Source of the DNA: Diaporthe sp. PMI_573
Taxonomy: Eukaryota; Ascomycota; Sordariomycetes; Diaporthales; Diaporthaceae
Assembly: GCA_021399435.1 (NCBI GenBank)
Contig: JAJTUP010000026.1
Location: forward strand, 558,001 to 622,000
Length of the DNA: 64,000 nucleotides
Reading direction: 5' to 3'
This document shows, piece after piece, positions 9,096 through 18,607 of the stretch (position 1 is its first letter; the number at the start of each line of letters is the position of its first letter). The notes beneath the pieces are model-generated. The model did no database searches. It worked only from the letters and a program-made list of their open reading frames with translations, and was not told the DNA's origin. A program made the translations under genes and the position numbers.

Positions 9096-9995
9096 GTTCA
9101 GAGTCTTGATTCTCCCCCCATAGCATGGAAGTAAATGGAAATTAATCGACACTTTAAAACTGTTGGAACTTGGAGAATGGGAGACGGAGATAGGCCCCCT
9201 GAGAGCACAGGCCTGTAAAGGATCCTGGGAGCCACTTGTCTTAGGTAAGCCAGACCGGTGGGGATAAAAATGTCTTCTCTGTCAAGCAGCGATTCTCGTC
9301 AGCACAGAAGCGGCCCATACCCGTCAACACCCGCAGCCGTCTCCATGGGGACGTTATGCGATATTGTCTTCTACAACACGTCCTGTAGAGAATTCTTCGA
9401 GTCTCGTTCCGCCATGCTTTAACAAACAACAAGGTGAGTCACTGCTACGTTTACATTCTTGCTATCAAGGCTCAGGTCGTTTGTCAACATGATGAACGAT
9501 ATTTGAATTCTGCAATGCTCAAGAAACCTAGTTCGCTGTGGAAAACATAACAAATCCCACTTCCGTGGGCCCTGAAGACGCGACCTGCATGCTGTCCTTG
9601 AGATCTTCATCCAGAAGCAATTGAGACTGGATGCCATTTGCTAACTACAGCCTGCAGGAACCCCAAAGCTTTGCCGAATGCTCACGAGTGCTATCCTCGA
9701 CCAATCACCTGGTCACAGGATGCTCTACATAGAATTCATCCTATGTAGGGCTAGTATTCCACGGGATGTTATCTCACCGGATATTGTTTCGAGGACCGCT
9801 GTCCCCAGAGGATGGTCTTCCACAGCAGAGCATGCTGCGGGAGGGCGCATATCTTGCAACACTTTGGGGAGGTGCGTGTTTTGAATTAAGTTCTACCAAG
9901 ATATTCCGGATACTTGTGTGAATTAAGAGCGCGAGACGCCGTTTGTGGATCCCGGTTCCAATCCCAGCCCGGTGGCTGGAGAAGCGTGAAGACAG
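9096..9995. other. Intergenic region with dispersed repeat
   Basis: This lies upstream of the SET-MYND gene and downstream of the aldo-keto reductase. No coding sequence is visible. The dispersed repeat (locus C) occupies about 9714-9832. A tRNA B-box-like string near 9953 was examined and rejected. Confidence 0.55.
9714..9832 (+). repeat. Degenerate 15-16-bp-period repeat, locus C
   Basis: Successive units such as CATCCTATGTAGGGCT, AGTATTCCACGGGATG, TTATCTCACCGGATA, TTGTTTCGAGGACC and GCTGTCCCCAGAGGA can be read. The string at 9755-9770 is an exact 16-nt match to the minus strand of locus B. Units decay toward the right end. Confidence 0.6.
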
Positions 9996-11045
9996 CTAAG
10001 TGTCAGTGGGGACGAAGTCAGGGTAGCGGGCGCCCTTAACCTCCATCTTCTCAAGGATACCGTCGATCACGCCCATCTCCTCGTCCGTCAGGTCGACCAG
10101 CCTTGAGTTCTCATTGACCCGCTCCGCCGTCGTGGCGCCGGGGATGGGGATGATGGTGGGCATGCCGGGCCTCTTGGCCAGCGTCCGGACCCAGCCCAAG
10201 GCGAACTGGCCAGGCGTACACCCCTTCTTCCTCGCCATCTCGTTGACTTGGTGAACGAGGGTGATGTTGTGCTCGAAGTTGCCGGGCTGGAACCGCGGCA
10301 TGTGGCGCCTCATGTCATCCTCCGGGATATCTTCTGGCGACTTGATCTCGCCCGTGAGCAGGCCGCGGCCCAGGGGCGAGTAGGCGACGAGGGGGATGTT
10401 GTGCTTGGCGCAGGTGGCGGCGATTCCGTTGGAGAGGGGCTCGGTCGCGAACAGGCTGAGCTCGATCTCGACGGCCACGACCTTTGTGATCTTGATGGCG
10501 TCGAGAAGGGTCTCGTGGCGCACCTCGCTGAGCGAGATGCCGCCTAGCTTGCCCTCGTCGATGAACTTTTGCATGGCGCCGAACGTCTCCTCCATCGAGA
10601 CATTCTGATCCCGGCGCGCGCACTCGAAGATGTCGAGCTTCTTGCGCCCGTTGAGCTGCTTGATGACGTTGCTGATGGACCTGTTGATCTCGGCCGCCGT
10701 GCCGTTGGGCTCCCTGCCGTGAGGTCCGGCCGCGCCCTTGACACTGAGGACAACCTTGTCCGCGTCCTCTGGGTACTTCTTGAAGTAGCGCTCCAGGAGG
10801 ACAAGGCTGTTGTACTCCTGTGGGCCATAAAACTCTCCGCCATTGAAGAAGTTGCAGCCGTTATCGAGAGCGGCCTTGATTGCCTCAAAGGCCTGCTCCT
10901 CGGAACAGGGATTCGCACGCCACGTCAGACCTGATCAGAGTGGGTGTCAGTATGGCTGGTTCTGCAGATACGCATGCTTGCTGTGTAACATACCCATGAG
11001 GCCGTAGCCAATGGGACCGACTTCCTGGCCGTTGATCTGAGGCAT
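9996..11045 (-). CDS. Aldo-keto reductase (pyridoxal reductase-like)
   Basis: Two exons (11045-10994 and 10930-9996) with a 63-bp intron (10931-10993) encode 328 residues. Exon 1 gives MPQINGQEVGPIGYGLM and exon 2 continues GLTWRANPCSEEQAF, reproducing the start of the barrel in fungal pyridoxal-reductase-like enzymes. The conserved GGEFYG carries the catalytic tyrosine and SVKG the lysine. Later segments typical of the family are YSPLGRGLLTG (substrate/NADPH loop) and IPIPGATTAERV (phosphate-binding region near the C-terminus). The enzyme should reduce an aldehyde or ketone with NADPH; in fission yeast, Plr1 of this group reduces pyridoxal to pyridoxine. The substrate here is uncertain. No signal or membrane segment is seen. 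Confidence 0.88.
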
Positions 11046-11660
11046 GGCTTGTCGAGTTGACTGTGAAGGTCTGTTTGTGATAATGTGGAGCTTCTCTGAC
11101 GAAAGACTTTGCTGGCGACTGGGGATGGAGTGTCAATGCCGAGGTGGTGGAGTCGGCCTCTCAGTGGCAGGTGCGGCGGCTCTTTTTGTATGCCTGTGAA
11201 GCTTGGAGATTATCCGCATCTATCTCCGATCGTCGCGATATGAGCGGCTACTACAATTAGGTAGACTGGGGAAACGAGCCCGGCCCCAAAGCCTTCCCGG
11301 GCGGGTCCTGTTGATGACCTCATTCGCGTCCGGCGTTAAGGTTACACAAGCGCCGCACCTCTCCCCCAACCGCCCCCCCCCCAAAAAAAAAGGCACACGA
11401 CAGCGTCTATTCGCCTGCCTCGGCGCCTCGTCAGCCACTTTTGCCTAAACAACACCCAAAGAAGGTAACAATGCCGCGTGGTCTTCGCGGCCAAGCCTTC
11501 GGAGCACCCTGACTCGCATCCTTCAACACATCCATGTCTCTCGGTGCTTTCCTGTGAGAGGCAGTGAGCGTTGCTCAAGGCAGAAACCCACCACGCGGCT
11601 TGTTCAGCCATGGAGGCAGCTATCTCCGGATTTTCTAGGCATGCACCGAATCCCATCTGA
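11046..11660. other. Upstream region of the aldo-keto reductase
   Basis: The CCCH gene ends at 11661, so this 615-bp stretch holds its 3' UTR and the aldo-keto reductase promoter. A C8/A9 homopolymer junction lies at about 11375-11392. No gene is seen. Confidence 0.5.
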
Positions 11661-13052
11661 TCAATCAAGGTCCACGAGCTTCTCCTCGCTAAAACTGGCA
11701 CGGCTTGCTACCAACCCCAGGCTCCCCGCATTCATCGCGCCGGCACAGTCGTTGCTGGCTCGCCCGCCTTTCCTTGCAGGGAGCAGGTCTACACCACCAT
11801 CACCGCCGCCGTCACGCCCATCCTCGACACTCGAACTCGCCCTGGCCCGGGACCGCGTGACCACCGGCATGTTGTCTCTGGTCCGGCGCTGATGATCCGC
11901 CTGTCGCCGGATGCTGGCCGCATTGGCGGCGACGCTCGCGTTGGTGTACAAGTTTGCGTAGTTGCTATTCTTGTGCGGGCGTGGCCGCTGCTGCCCCTGT
12001 GTGGCATGCGAGCCGCGCAGGACGAGGTGGCGCATCTCCCTGATCTGCTTCAGCCTCTGCTCGTTACTCACCGGGCTGTCGGGGGCGAGCAGGGCGGATA
12101 TGCGGCCCTGCCCCAGGCCGAGGTCAGGGGGCGGTGGGTCCGGGACGTGGTGCTCGAGGAGCGGCTGCGGCTGCTGGGCCGGTGTGTACTGCTGGGCAGA
12201 AAGCTGTAGGCCTTCGAGCCCGCTGAGCAAGGCATCCATGCTGGATAGCCATGGCAGCTCGCTGCTGGCGTTTCCCATCATGAGCAGGTACCATGTCGGG
12301 AAGTCCTTCAGCCCGACCTCGCGCAAGCCCTCCACGGTCGTGGGCATGCGATGCACGTAACGGCACTGCAACCCCCACTTGCACGTTCCGTGGTAGCACC
12401 AGTGGCGACAAAAGGCCGTGGCGGGCTGCTTGTCTTGCTTAGCAGTGGTGCGCTGGGGGCCAGTGTGCCGCGGCTCGTTGCGAGTGGCTTCTACCATGTG
12501 TGGACGGGGATTCTTGACGGCGCTGTTGCTGCCGCCGCGGGCCTGGACATCCACTGCAGAGTTGTCGATGTTGTGGCGGAAGGTGCTGGCCATACGCCCG
12601 GTTGAATGACCGCGCGGCAGTGGCTTGCCAACTACATGAGGCCCGGCGTCGATGGAGCCGCCGGGGGAGGGAGGAAGTGACTCGTCGCTGGCGGCCTTCT
12701 CGTGGGTCTTGCTCTTGATCTCACAGACAGAGGTTGTCCTCTTGTTCTTCGTTGCTTTCGCTCTGGCCTTCCCATCGCCCGAAGAGTATGAATCCGTTGC
12801 ATCGTCTGCGCAGTCGAGAATGGCCCGGATCTTGTCATGGTGCAAGCGCACCTCAAAGGTGCTGTCTTGCCCCATTTCGATAATTCCAAGGTTGGTCAGT
12901 CCGATGGTCTGCTCAGCGTCGAGCCCGCGGGGCACACCGGCTACCTGCATCCAGTCTGGGAGCTGGTCGACGGCGATGAGGGGCACGATCGGTCCGGGCA
13001 TGCCGTCTTCCGTGTCTGGACGGACAATGAAGTGGTCTAGTCTGGGCTGCAT
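11661..13052 (-). CDS. CCCH-type zinc finger protein
   Basis: A single exon encodes 463 residues. One textbook CCCH finger (C-x8-C-x5-C-x3-H) is formed by C215, C224, C230 and H234 in CRHWCYHGTCKWGLQCRYVH, so the protein probably binds RNA. The N-terminal 90 residues contain a compact hydrophobic region (VPLIAVDQLPDWMQVAGVPRGL) followed by basic, Lys/Arg-rich low complexity. The C-terminal half is disordered, with Arg-rich patches, RSRARASSS and an acidic/Gly run. Architecture matches a group of uncharacterised Sordariomycete CCCH proteins that I recall; no specific pathway can be named. The start at 13052 is the first ATG of the frame. Confidence 0.8.
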   Translation of the reverse strand: MQPRLDHFIVRPDTEDGMPGPIVPLIAVDQLPDWMQVAGVPRGLDAEQTIGLTNLGIIEMGQDSTFEVRLHHDKIRAILDCADDATDSYSSGDGKARAKATKNKRTTSVCEIKSKTHEKAASDESLPPSPGGSIDAGPHVVGKPLPRGHSTGRMASTFRHNIDNSAVDVQARGGSNSAVKNPRPHMVEATRNEPRHTGPQRTTAKQDKQPATAFCRHWCYHGTCKWGLQCRYVHRMPTTVEGLREVGLKDFPTWYLLMMGNASSELPWLSSMDALLSGLEGLQLSAQQYTPAQQPQPLLEHHVPDPPPPDLGLGQGRISALLAPDSPVSNEQRLKQIREMRHLVLRGSHATQGQQRPRPHKNSNYANLYTNASVAANAASIRRQADHQRRTRDNMPVVTRSRARASSSVEDGRDGGGDGGVDLLPARKGGRASNDCAGAMNAGSLGLVASRASFSEEKLVDLD

Positions 13053-13340
13053 GGTGTCTGAAGCTTGGCGCGGTATGTAATGAGTGGCATCGATCTCCTC
13101 GAAAATGAAATGAAAAAGGCTGTACGGCTCAATTCGTCAGATCCAAATCCGTCATTCCTCCCTCTGACAATATAACAGTCAACTAAAGGGCGTCGCCGTT
13201 GGCCGCTTGCCAAACAAACGGCCGCAAGCTGAGTGCGTATCCCATTCCGCATAGAAACGTCGGGCAAACTGCATGAGCTTGTGTCTGTTTCCGCCCTTAG
13301 CCTTCCAGTGCCTCGCAGCCAAACTTGCAGGTCTATTTGT

Positions 13341-15286
13341 CTATCTCGGCTCTACTCTGATTGAAACGTCAAGCCCATCGACACAGAAGCCGAACTGTCT
13401 AGGGGAATCCCTGAGCTCCTCCTCCCGTCTGATCCACCGGCCAGTCTTGCTGTCCGGCTGTGTATTCGCGCCCTCCTGAGCAGCGTAGGCGCCATCCAAA
13501 GCCTCCCGCCCTCCGGCTGCACCCTCGTATTCCTCGTCGCTGCTGTCGCCGGCGTCGTCCAAGCCCGCTACGGGGTCCCACTCACCCGTCTCCCAGATCA
13601 GGCGGAGCTTGAGTGGTTCGTGCCCAAACAGTCTGCCTGCGATCCCCTTGACGGCATAGATGTCACACGTCTTTGGTATCTGCGCGTGTTTCTTCGCCAC
13701 CTCTACACCGCCCCCCATTGCGTCCCCTTTCTCTGATGGACAAAACCGAAACGCGACGTTGACAAGCCTCGCCTCCAGGAAGGCGGGGTTAACCTCCTTC
13801 CTTCGCACCACGACTGGCTCGTCGTACAACTCGCACAGCTCCGCGTACCTCCGGTGCTGTGCTGTGACTGCGCCCTCGGCCTCGGGGCTTTCAGGCACGG
13901 AGGCGAGCTGCCGGCCAATTCGGGACAGGTAAAACATCTCGGCGTTGGTGCGGTCCGTGGGTGTGACGGAGCTGAAGTTCAGGGTCTGCAGGCAGGCCAG
14001 ACGCGCGACGGTGATCATGTAGGCCTCCTCTGTCACAGTGGCCTTGGACCCTGCTGCGCCGGCTGCTGAGGCTGCGGTGCTGGACTTGTCGAAGCCTGGG
14101 TCCTCGTACACGGGATTATGAGCCAGGCGGAGGGAGTTCAGGCCTGGAAAGGAGCCTGGCAGGGCGTCCACGAAGGACCAGCTGCTGACCTTGTTGTATG
14201 AGATATCGAGGTGAGTCAGCGTGTTGCTGAAGACTGGTGTTTCCTGGGACGTGTCAGTGGTGATGGTGGAGATGTTGTTGCCCTTGAGATGCAGGTTCTT
14301 CAGCGAGGCCAGTTGGCCGAGACAGGCGAGGTCGCTGAGTGCTGTGAAATCATTGTATTCGACGTAGAGCGTGGTCAGCGTCTCTGTAGCCGCAGTGGTG
14401 CCGAGAGGTGAGAGTCGGGACAGTTGGTTGGTGCTGGCGTGCAGGGTCTCCAGAGACCGGAAGCAGTGAGATATGTGGCAGATGCTGTTCCAGCCCAGGA
14501 GAGTCTCATCGAGCGCAAGCTCTTCCACAGAACTGAAAGCCTCCCGTGCTGATTCCGTGTCAAGTTCTGCGACCAATGACTCCTGGTATCGGTTTCCACT
14601 ATTATACACTTAGTCTCGGCGCCTCGTCGAGCACGTAGGACGCCGCTTACCTGAGTCCCAGTCGGCGCAGCGCCCTGAGCTGAGAGCACACACCAACGAC
14701 CTCCCGGAAGTCAACGGTTAAGCTGCGGCTGACATCCAGCTCGACGACTTTTGGGCAGACCTCTGCGATAGGCTGCTCGCCGGGCGCCGAGGCCGAGGAG
14801 ACGCGCAAGCCGTCGAGGATGACAATCTTCAGCTCGCTCAGCTGAGCCTGCTGCCTGCGGATCTTGTCGAAGCCGATCTCCTCGGCGACCTTGCCCGAGA
14901 TGACGACCTGGTGGCCCGAAGATGCCTGCGCATGGTCCGCCGCGGCGGCTGGGGCATACTTCTCGTGAAGGGCTTGCAGGAAGGTCCGCGGCTGGTCTGC
15001 CGGCCTCGTTGGGCGGACGAAAGAGGCGGCCTTTGGGGATTTGGAGCGGCCTGTGCGGTCTGTCAACACCACAACCCAGGTGTCTGCATCTGAAGGCGGA
15101 TTTCTCACATGTGAAATATCTCACGTCCTTGTGCGAGCCGTCGTGTTTGCCCCTGGATGGGTCGTCCCATTCCACGCCGAGCCAGTCTCCGGCGGTACCG
15201 CTGACCGGGCCAATGTACCGAACGGTGCAGAGCGCTGCATCGTAGGAAAGGCGCTGGCCGACACTAAACTCGGGGTTTACAGGCAT
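13341..15286 (-). CDS. Tubulin-specific chaperone E (tubulin cofactor E)
   Basis: Three exons (15286-15109, 15050-14651, 14598-13341) with introns of 58 and 52 bp give 611 residues. The N-terminus is a CAP-Gly domain (residues about 8-75: RYIGPVSGTAGDWLGVEWDD, GKHDGSHKDVRYFTC) that contacts the alpha-tubulin tail. Leucine-rich repeats follow from about residue 150 to 400 (LRALRRLGLSGNRYQ across the second splice, LKNLHLKGNNIS, LTHLDISYNKVS). The C-terminus (GHEPLKLRLIWETGEWD to the end) fits the ubiquitin-like domain. CAP-Gly + LRR + UBL is diagnostic of TBCE, which binds alpha-tubulin during heterodimer assembly and recycling. The second acceptor was chosen because it restores both frame and LRR consensus. 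Confidence 0.93.
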
Positions 15287-15585
15287 GTTGGATCATTTTT
15301 GTTGTGGTATCTTGAAGAGCATGGCGGAGCAAACGAGGGGTGAATTGGTTGAGGATTTTCTCTATACGATTGTTCGGGTTCCGCCTGTAAAAGCCAGGGG
15401 CTCACTTGTAGCGACCTCGGGAGCGAGGGAGAGGGGCTACCACAGCGCTCGACTTAGTTACACACCAACACCACCGACACGGAGTTCACCAGCGCTCTCT
15501 ACTCATTGCTCAACGGACACGCTCACAACACGCTTTACTCGATTCACACAATCTCATTGCTCATGACCCACTTTGCAACATTTAT

Positions 15586-16585
15586 TTACAGCTTGCTCTT
15601 GGTAGACCCGACGGCCTTGACCAAGGCACGGCCATTGCTCAGGCAGACCTTTTTGCCCTCCACCTTGGTCTCGAACCGGACCTCTTCCCAGCCGTCCTTG
15701 ACATCCCCAGTCTTCCAGACCGAGGTGACCAGCTTATCCCCGGGCTTGACCGGGCTGGCGAATCTTGCCTGGAATTCCTTCAGGTTTTTGGGATCGCTGC
15801 CCGCCACATGCTTGAGCAGCCCGTGGCAGGTCGAGTTGAACGAGTACAGGCCGTGGATGATCTCGCCGCCGAAGCCCATCTTCTTGCCGGGCTCCGGGGT
15901 GGCGTGCAGGGGGTTGTAGTCGCCGTTCAGGCGGTACAACAGCGCCGTCTCCTTGGTGGTCTGGTCCTCAAAGGTCAGGTCGGGCTGCTTGCCCTTTGGC
16001 GGCGGGAAGTTGACTGTGGCAGGTCCCTTGGGGCCGCCCCAGTTGCCCTGGCCGACAAAGAAGGCGCTCCCGATGGCTCGCGAGTAGATGTCGCCGTTCT
16101 GGGCATCAACGAGATCGCTCTGGGTCTCGAGGACGGACCCCGGACGGCCCTTGTCGTAGACACCAACCACCTTTTGGCGGATCTCAAACTTCCTGCCTTC
16201 CGAGGAGGGCGGCAGGGGCTTGAAGAACTGCAGCAGCCGCTGGCCGTCAACGACCCGCGTGTGGTCAAAGTCAGGCACACCGGGGATCTTGACGGCCTTT
16301 TGGGCCGCGTAGAAGTCAATGACTTCCTGGGTAGCACCCTTGAATGCTGGCATGACGGTTAGCATTGTCGACGCAAGGCGGTCGTCCCGTGGGACGCCCA
16401 GGTGAGGCGGACTCACGCAGTATGACGGGGTAGCTTGGGAAGACGGTAAAGTCGGGATGCAATTCAAAGAGGAAGTGAAGCTCATCAGCCGTGCAGCCAA
16501 TACTGTTGGCGAAGAGGAGGGCGTCCCGCTTCAGCCATTGCACGGGCTGGGCTGGGTACTCGAAACCGACGCCGGGACCGCTCAT
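15586..16585 (-). CDS. Peroxisomal MaoC-type 2-enoyl-CoA hydratase with PTS1 (SKL)
   Basis: Two exons (16585-16417 and 16346-15586) with a 70-bp intron (CTAAC branch site, CCAG acceptor) encode 309 residues. The fold is a double hot dog: an N-terminal half (VGFEYPAQPVQWLKRDALLFA) and a C-terminal MaoC half. The hydratase-2 signature is YRLNGDYNPLHATPEPGKKMGF followed by IIHGLYSF, supplying the Asp, Asn and His used to hydrate trans-2-enoyl-CoA to (3R)-hydroxyacyl-CoA. The protein ends in SKL, a perfect peroxisomal signal read by PEX5 (1457-3355). It resembles the stand-alone counterpart of the hydratase part of Fox2, so a role in peroxisomal fatty acid oxidation or in side pathways using CoA esters is likely. 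It starts divergently from the gene at 17363. Confidence 0.92.
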
Positions 16586-16697
16586 CGTGAAGTCGGTGGG
16601 GATGGTGTTGATGTCGATATGGAGTGTCAAATGACAGGCAAGAAGATTCAATCACAAATGATGGAGGTTGAACACTAACAGCTGCTTGATAAAGTGA

Positions 16698-16730
<33 letters not shown>

Positions 16731-17362
16731 CCGTAAGTCTACCCCGGCACCCAAGCCGAGCTGCCACGATCCCCAGACATGCCGAGGTCCGGCGGTTTCC
16801 CCTGGCACTTCGGGTGTGGGGTTTGACCGTTTGAGTTCCATTCCCCAGGATCTGACAGCAGAAGTGATACCACAGTCCTTCGAACACAGCACAGGGAAGC
16901 ATGCCATAAAGTCTGCGCGACCTCGGACGACCCAAGGCAAAGATGATGTTCTGTGTAGAGTCGCCTCATGTGTGCTTTCATGTGTGATCTGATTGTCTTG
17001 GCGGCCTGCGCCTGCGTGAGGTTCGGGAGAGTGGTCAGCGGAAGCTATTGAACCCAATGCACACAGTTGCAGAGCCTCGGGGCTGGAAGCCATCGTCTTC
17101 ACAGGGCAAGCCGTGGTTCGCGAAGCAAAGCCTCTGTGGAACAAGACCCTCGTTCTGCTGTGGCGTCACTGCGCAGAGGCCAACTGGTTCGCCGAGTCGG
17201 GACCGAACCGTACCCCCCACCTGGTGGATCCGAGACGCGAGCCGATCCGCTGAAAAGTTTCAGTCGCAGACTCGACCGCGACGGAGCTACTCCTCTCGAA
17301 TTCGCGCCCTCGCTTGCGCGCAACCTGCCAGTCGAGGGCTCTCCTCGTAGACTTTCGCCAAC
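16586..17362. other. Divergent promoter region
   Basis: The hydratase gene (-) and the unknown basic protein gene (+) are transcribed away from this 777-bp stretch, which must hold both promoters. It contains a (GA)n microsatellite at 16699-16725. No gene is visible. Confidence 0.55.
16699..16725. repeat. (GA)n microsatellite
   Basis: An alternating GAGAGA tract of about 13 dinucleotides lies within the divergent promoter region, near the presumed leader of the hydratase gene. Confidence 0.85.
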
Positions 17363-18607
17363 ATGCCCGCGGCGACATGGAAGCACGCCCGAGGCGTCGC
17401 ACCTCCCTCGACGAAGCGGAAACTCAATGGGCACAAAGCTCCAGAACCCAGCACTACGACCGTCCAAGATGAGGTTCACGATGCGCGTAGCGGTTCTGGG
17501 TCTAAGCTGCCGAAGCCATTGGGCCCGAAATCCCGCCGAATCCTCACCCAAGAGACCTCGAAACTCATACGAAAGCGCAATGAGCTTGACAGGGCGCTCC
17601 TTGTCCAGGCCTTCCGACCCCTCGACGAGCTCAGTGCTAATGACTGGCTGCCCCGTGAGGAGCTCCTGAGACAATGTGAGCGGATGGTCAGCAGAGAAAG
17701 GGATCACATAAGGACTAGAACCAAAGAACTAGAGGGGAGGACAGAATCCTACAATCAGGATCCTTCCGAAGAGCGGGCACTCGATCTCGACCTGATCAGA
17801 ACCCAGCTCTGGAAGTTCAAGCGGCATCTCGGACCTTACCTGGAAGCTGCAGAGGAGCCACGGGGCGACGACGAACAAGATGTCTCGTCTTCTGAATCCG
17901 ACTCGGGTCCGAGTGATGAGGAAGCGGGACTGGCCCAGGGCAAGACCGACGGCTCTGTTCCCTCTCGACCAACTGAAGGAAACCCCGCCAACGGTCACAC
18001 GGGGCGAGAGGATCCTTCCGTCGGCCTCGATGGTGCCTTCGATGGTACCAGGAATTCTAGAAAGAGGAAGTGCGACGACTTGAGCGACAAGAAGGAGTCA
18101 CGGAAGAAGGTGAGGAAGGAACAAGCTTCTGGCAGCACGCAGTCGACCGCCTCCCAAGGCCAGTCTGCCAAGGCCTGTGCGCCTGCAAGGTCCAAGGAGA
18201 TGGAGGCCTCGCTCGCGCAAATCTATAACAGCATGTCTCAGACCAAATCATCCCCAGTCAGCATTAATGGTGTCAGCAAGGCGGAAGTCCGAGAGGCTCC
18301 AGTTAAGACCACGACCAGGGACGCGAGCAAGATTGCCGACCGAAAGGCGCCGAACACGTCAGCCAGCAGTAGCAGCAACAACATCAGCGGCGAAGCCGTG
18401 AGGCCATTCTACCAGCGTCATGCTAAGGCCATGATGCGTCCCGACTTCGATGACCACGTCCACGATCGGCCACAGCACCGACATGGGCCCAAGTCGAAGA
18501 AAAAGCGTAGAGAATACCTTGTGTCCGGCGCCCTGCCTGTTCCTCATCTTCCGAGCCCAAGGCCAGACAAGACCAGGGCAAGAAGTGCGTCGACAGATGG
18601 ACCTTAG
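17363..18607 (+). CDS. Basic, low-complexity protein of unknown function
   Basis: A single frame of 414 residues starts at ATG 17363 (MPAATWKHARG). I do not recognise a named family. Residues about 60-150 are the only part that looks folded: a charged helical region (SRRILTQETSKLIRKRNELD, LPREELLRQCERMVSRERDH, LDLIRTQLWKFKRHLGPYLE), probably coiled-coil. Residues 150-230 are acidic and Ser-rich. Two Lys/Arg clusters, SRKRKCDDLSDKKESRKKVR and GPKSKKKRREY, resemble nuclear or nucleolar signals. The C-terminal motif HLPSPRPDKTRARS is basic. A nuclear role, perhaps in chromatin or ribosome biogenesis, is a guess from composition. Frame length, codon use and the clean stop support a real gene. Confidence 0.75.
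   Translation: MPAATWKHARGVAPPSTKRKLNGHKAPEPSTTTVQDEVHDARSGSGSKLPKPLGPKSRRILTQETSKLIRKRNELDRALLVQAFRPLDELSANDWLPREELLRQCERMVSRERDHIRTRTKELEGRTESYNQDPSEERALDLDLIRTQLWKFKRHLGPYLEAAEEPRGDDEQDVSSSESDSGPSDEEAGLAQGKTDGSVPSRPTEGNPANGHTGREDPSVGLDGAFDGTRNSRKRKCDDLSDKKESRKKVRKEQASGSTQSTASQGQSAKACAPARSKEMEASLAQIYNSMSQTKSSPVSINGVSKAEVREAPVKTTTRDASKIADRKAPNTSASSSSNNISGEAVRPFYQRHAKAMMRPDFDDHVHDRPQHRHGPKSKKKRREYLVSGALPVPHLPSPRPDKTRARSASTDGP

Noticed and set aside
9930..9980. tRNA-like segment with GGTTCCAATCC, near a B-box
   Set aside because: The string has C where a purine is required, and I could not pair an acceptor stem or find an A-box at the right distance.
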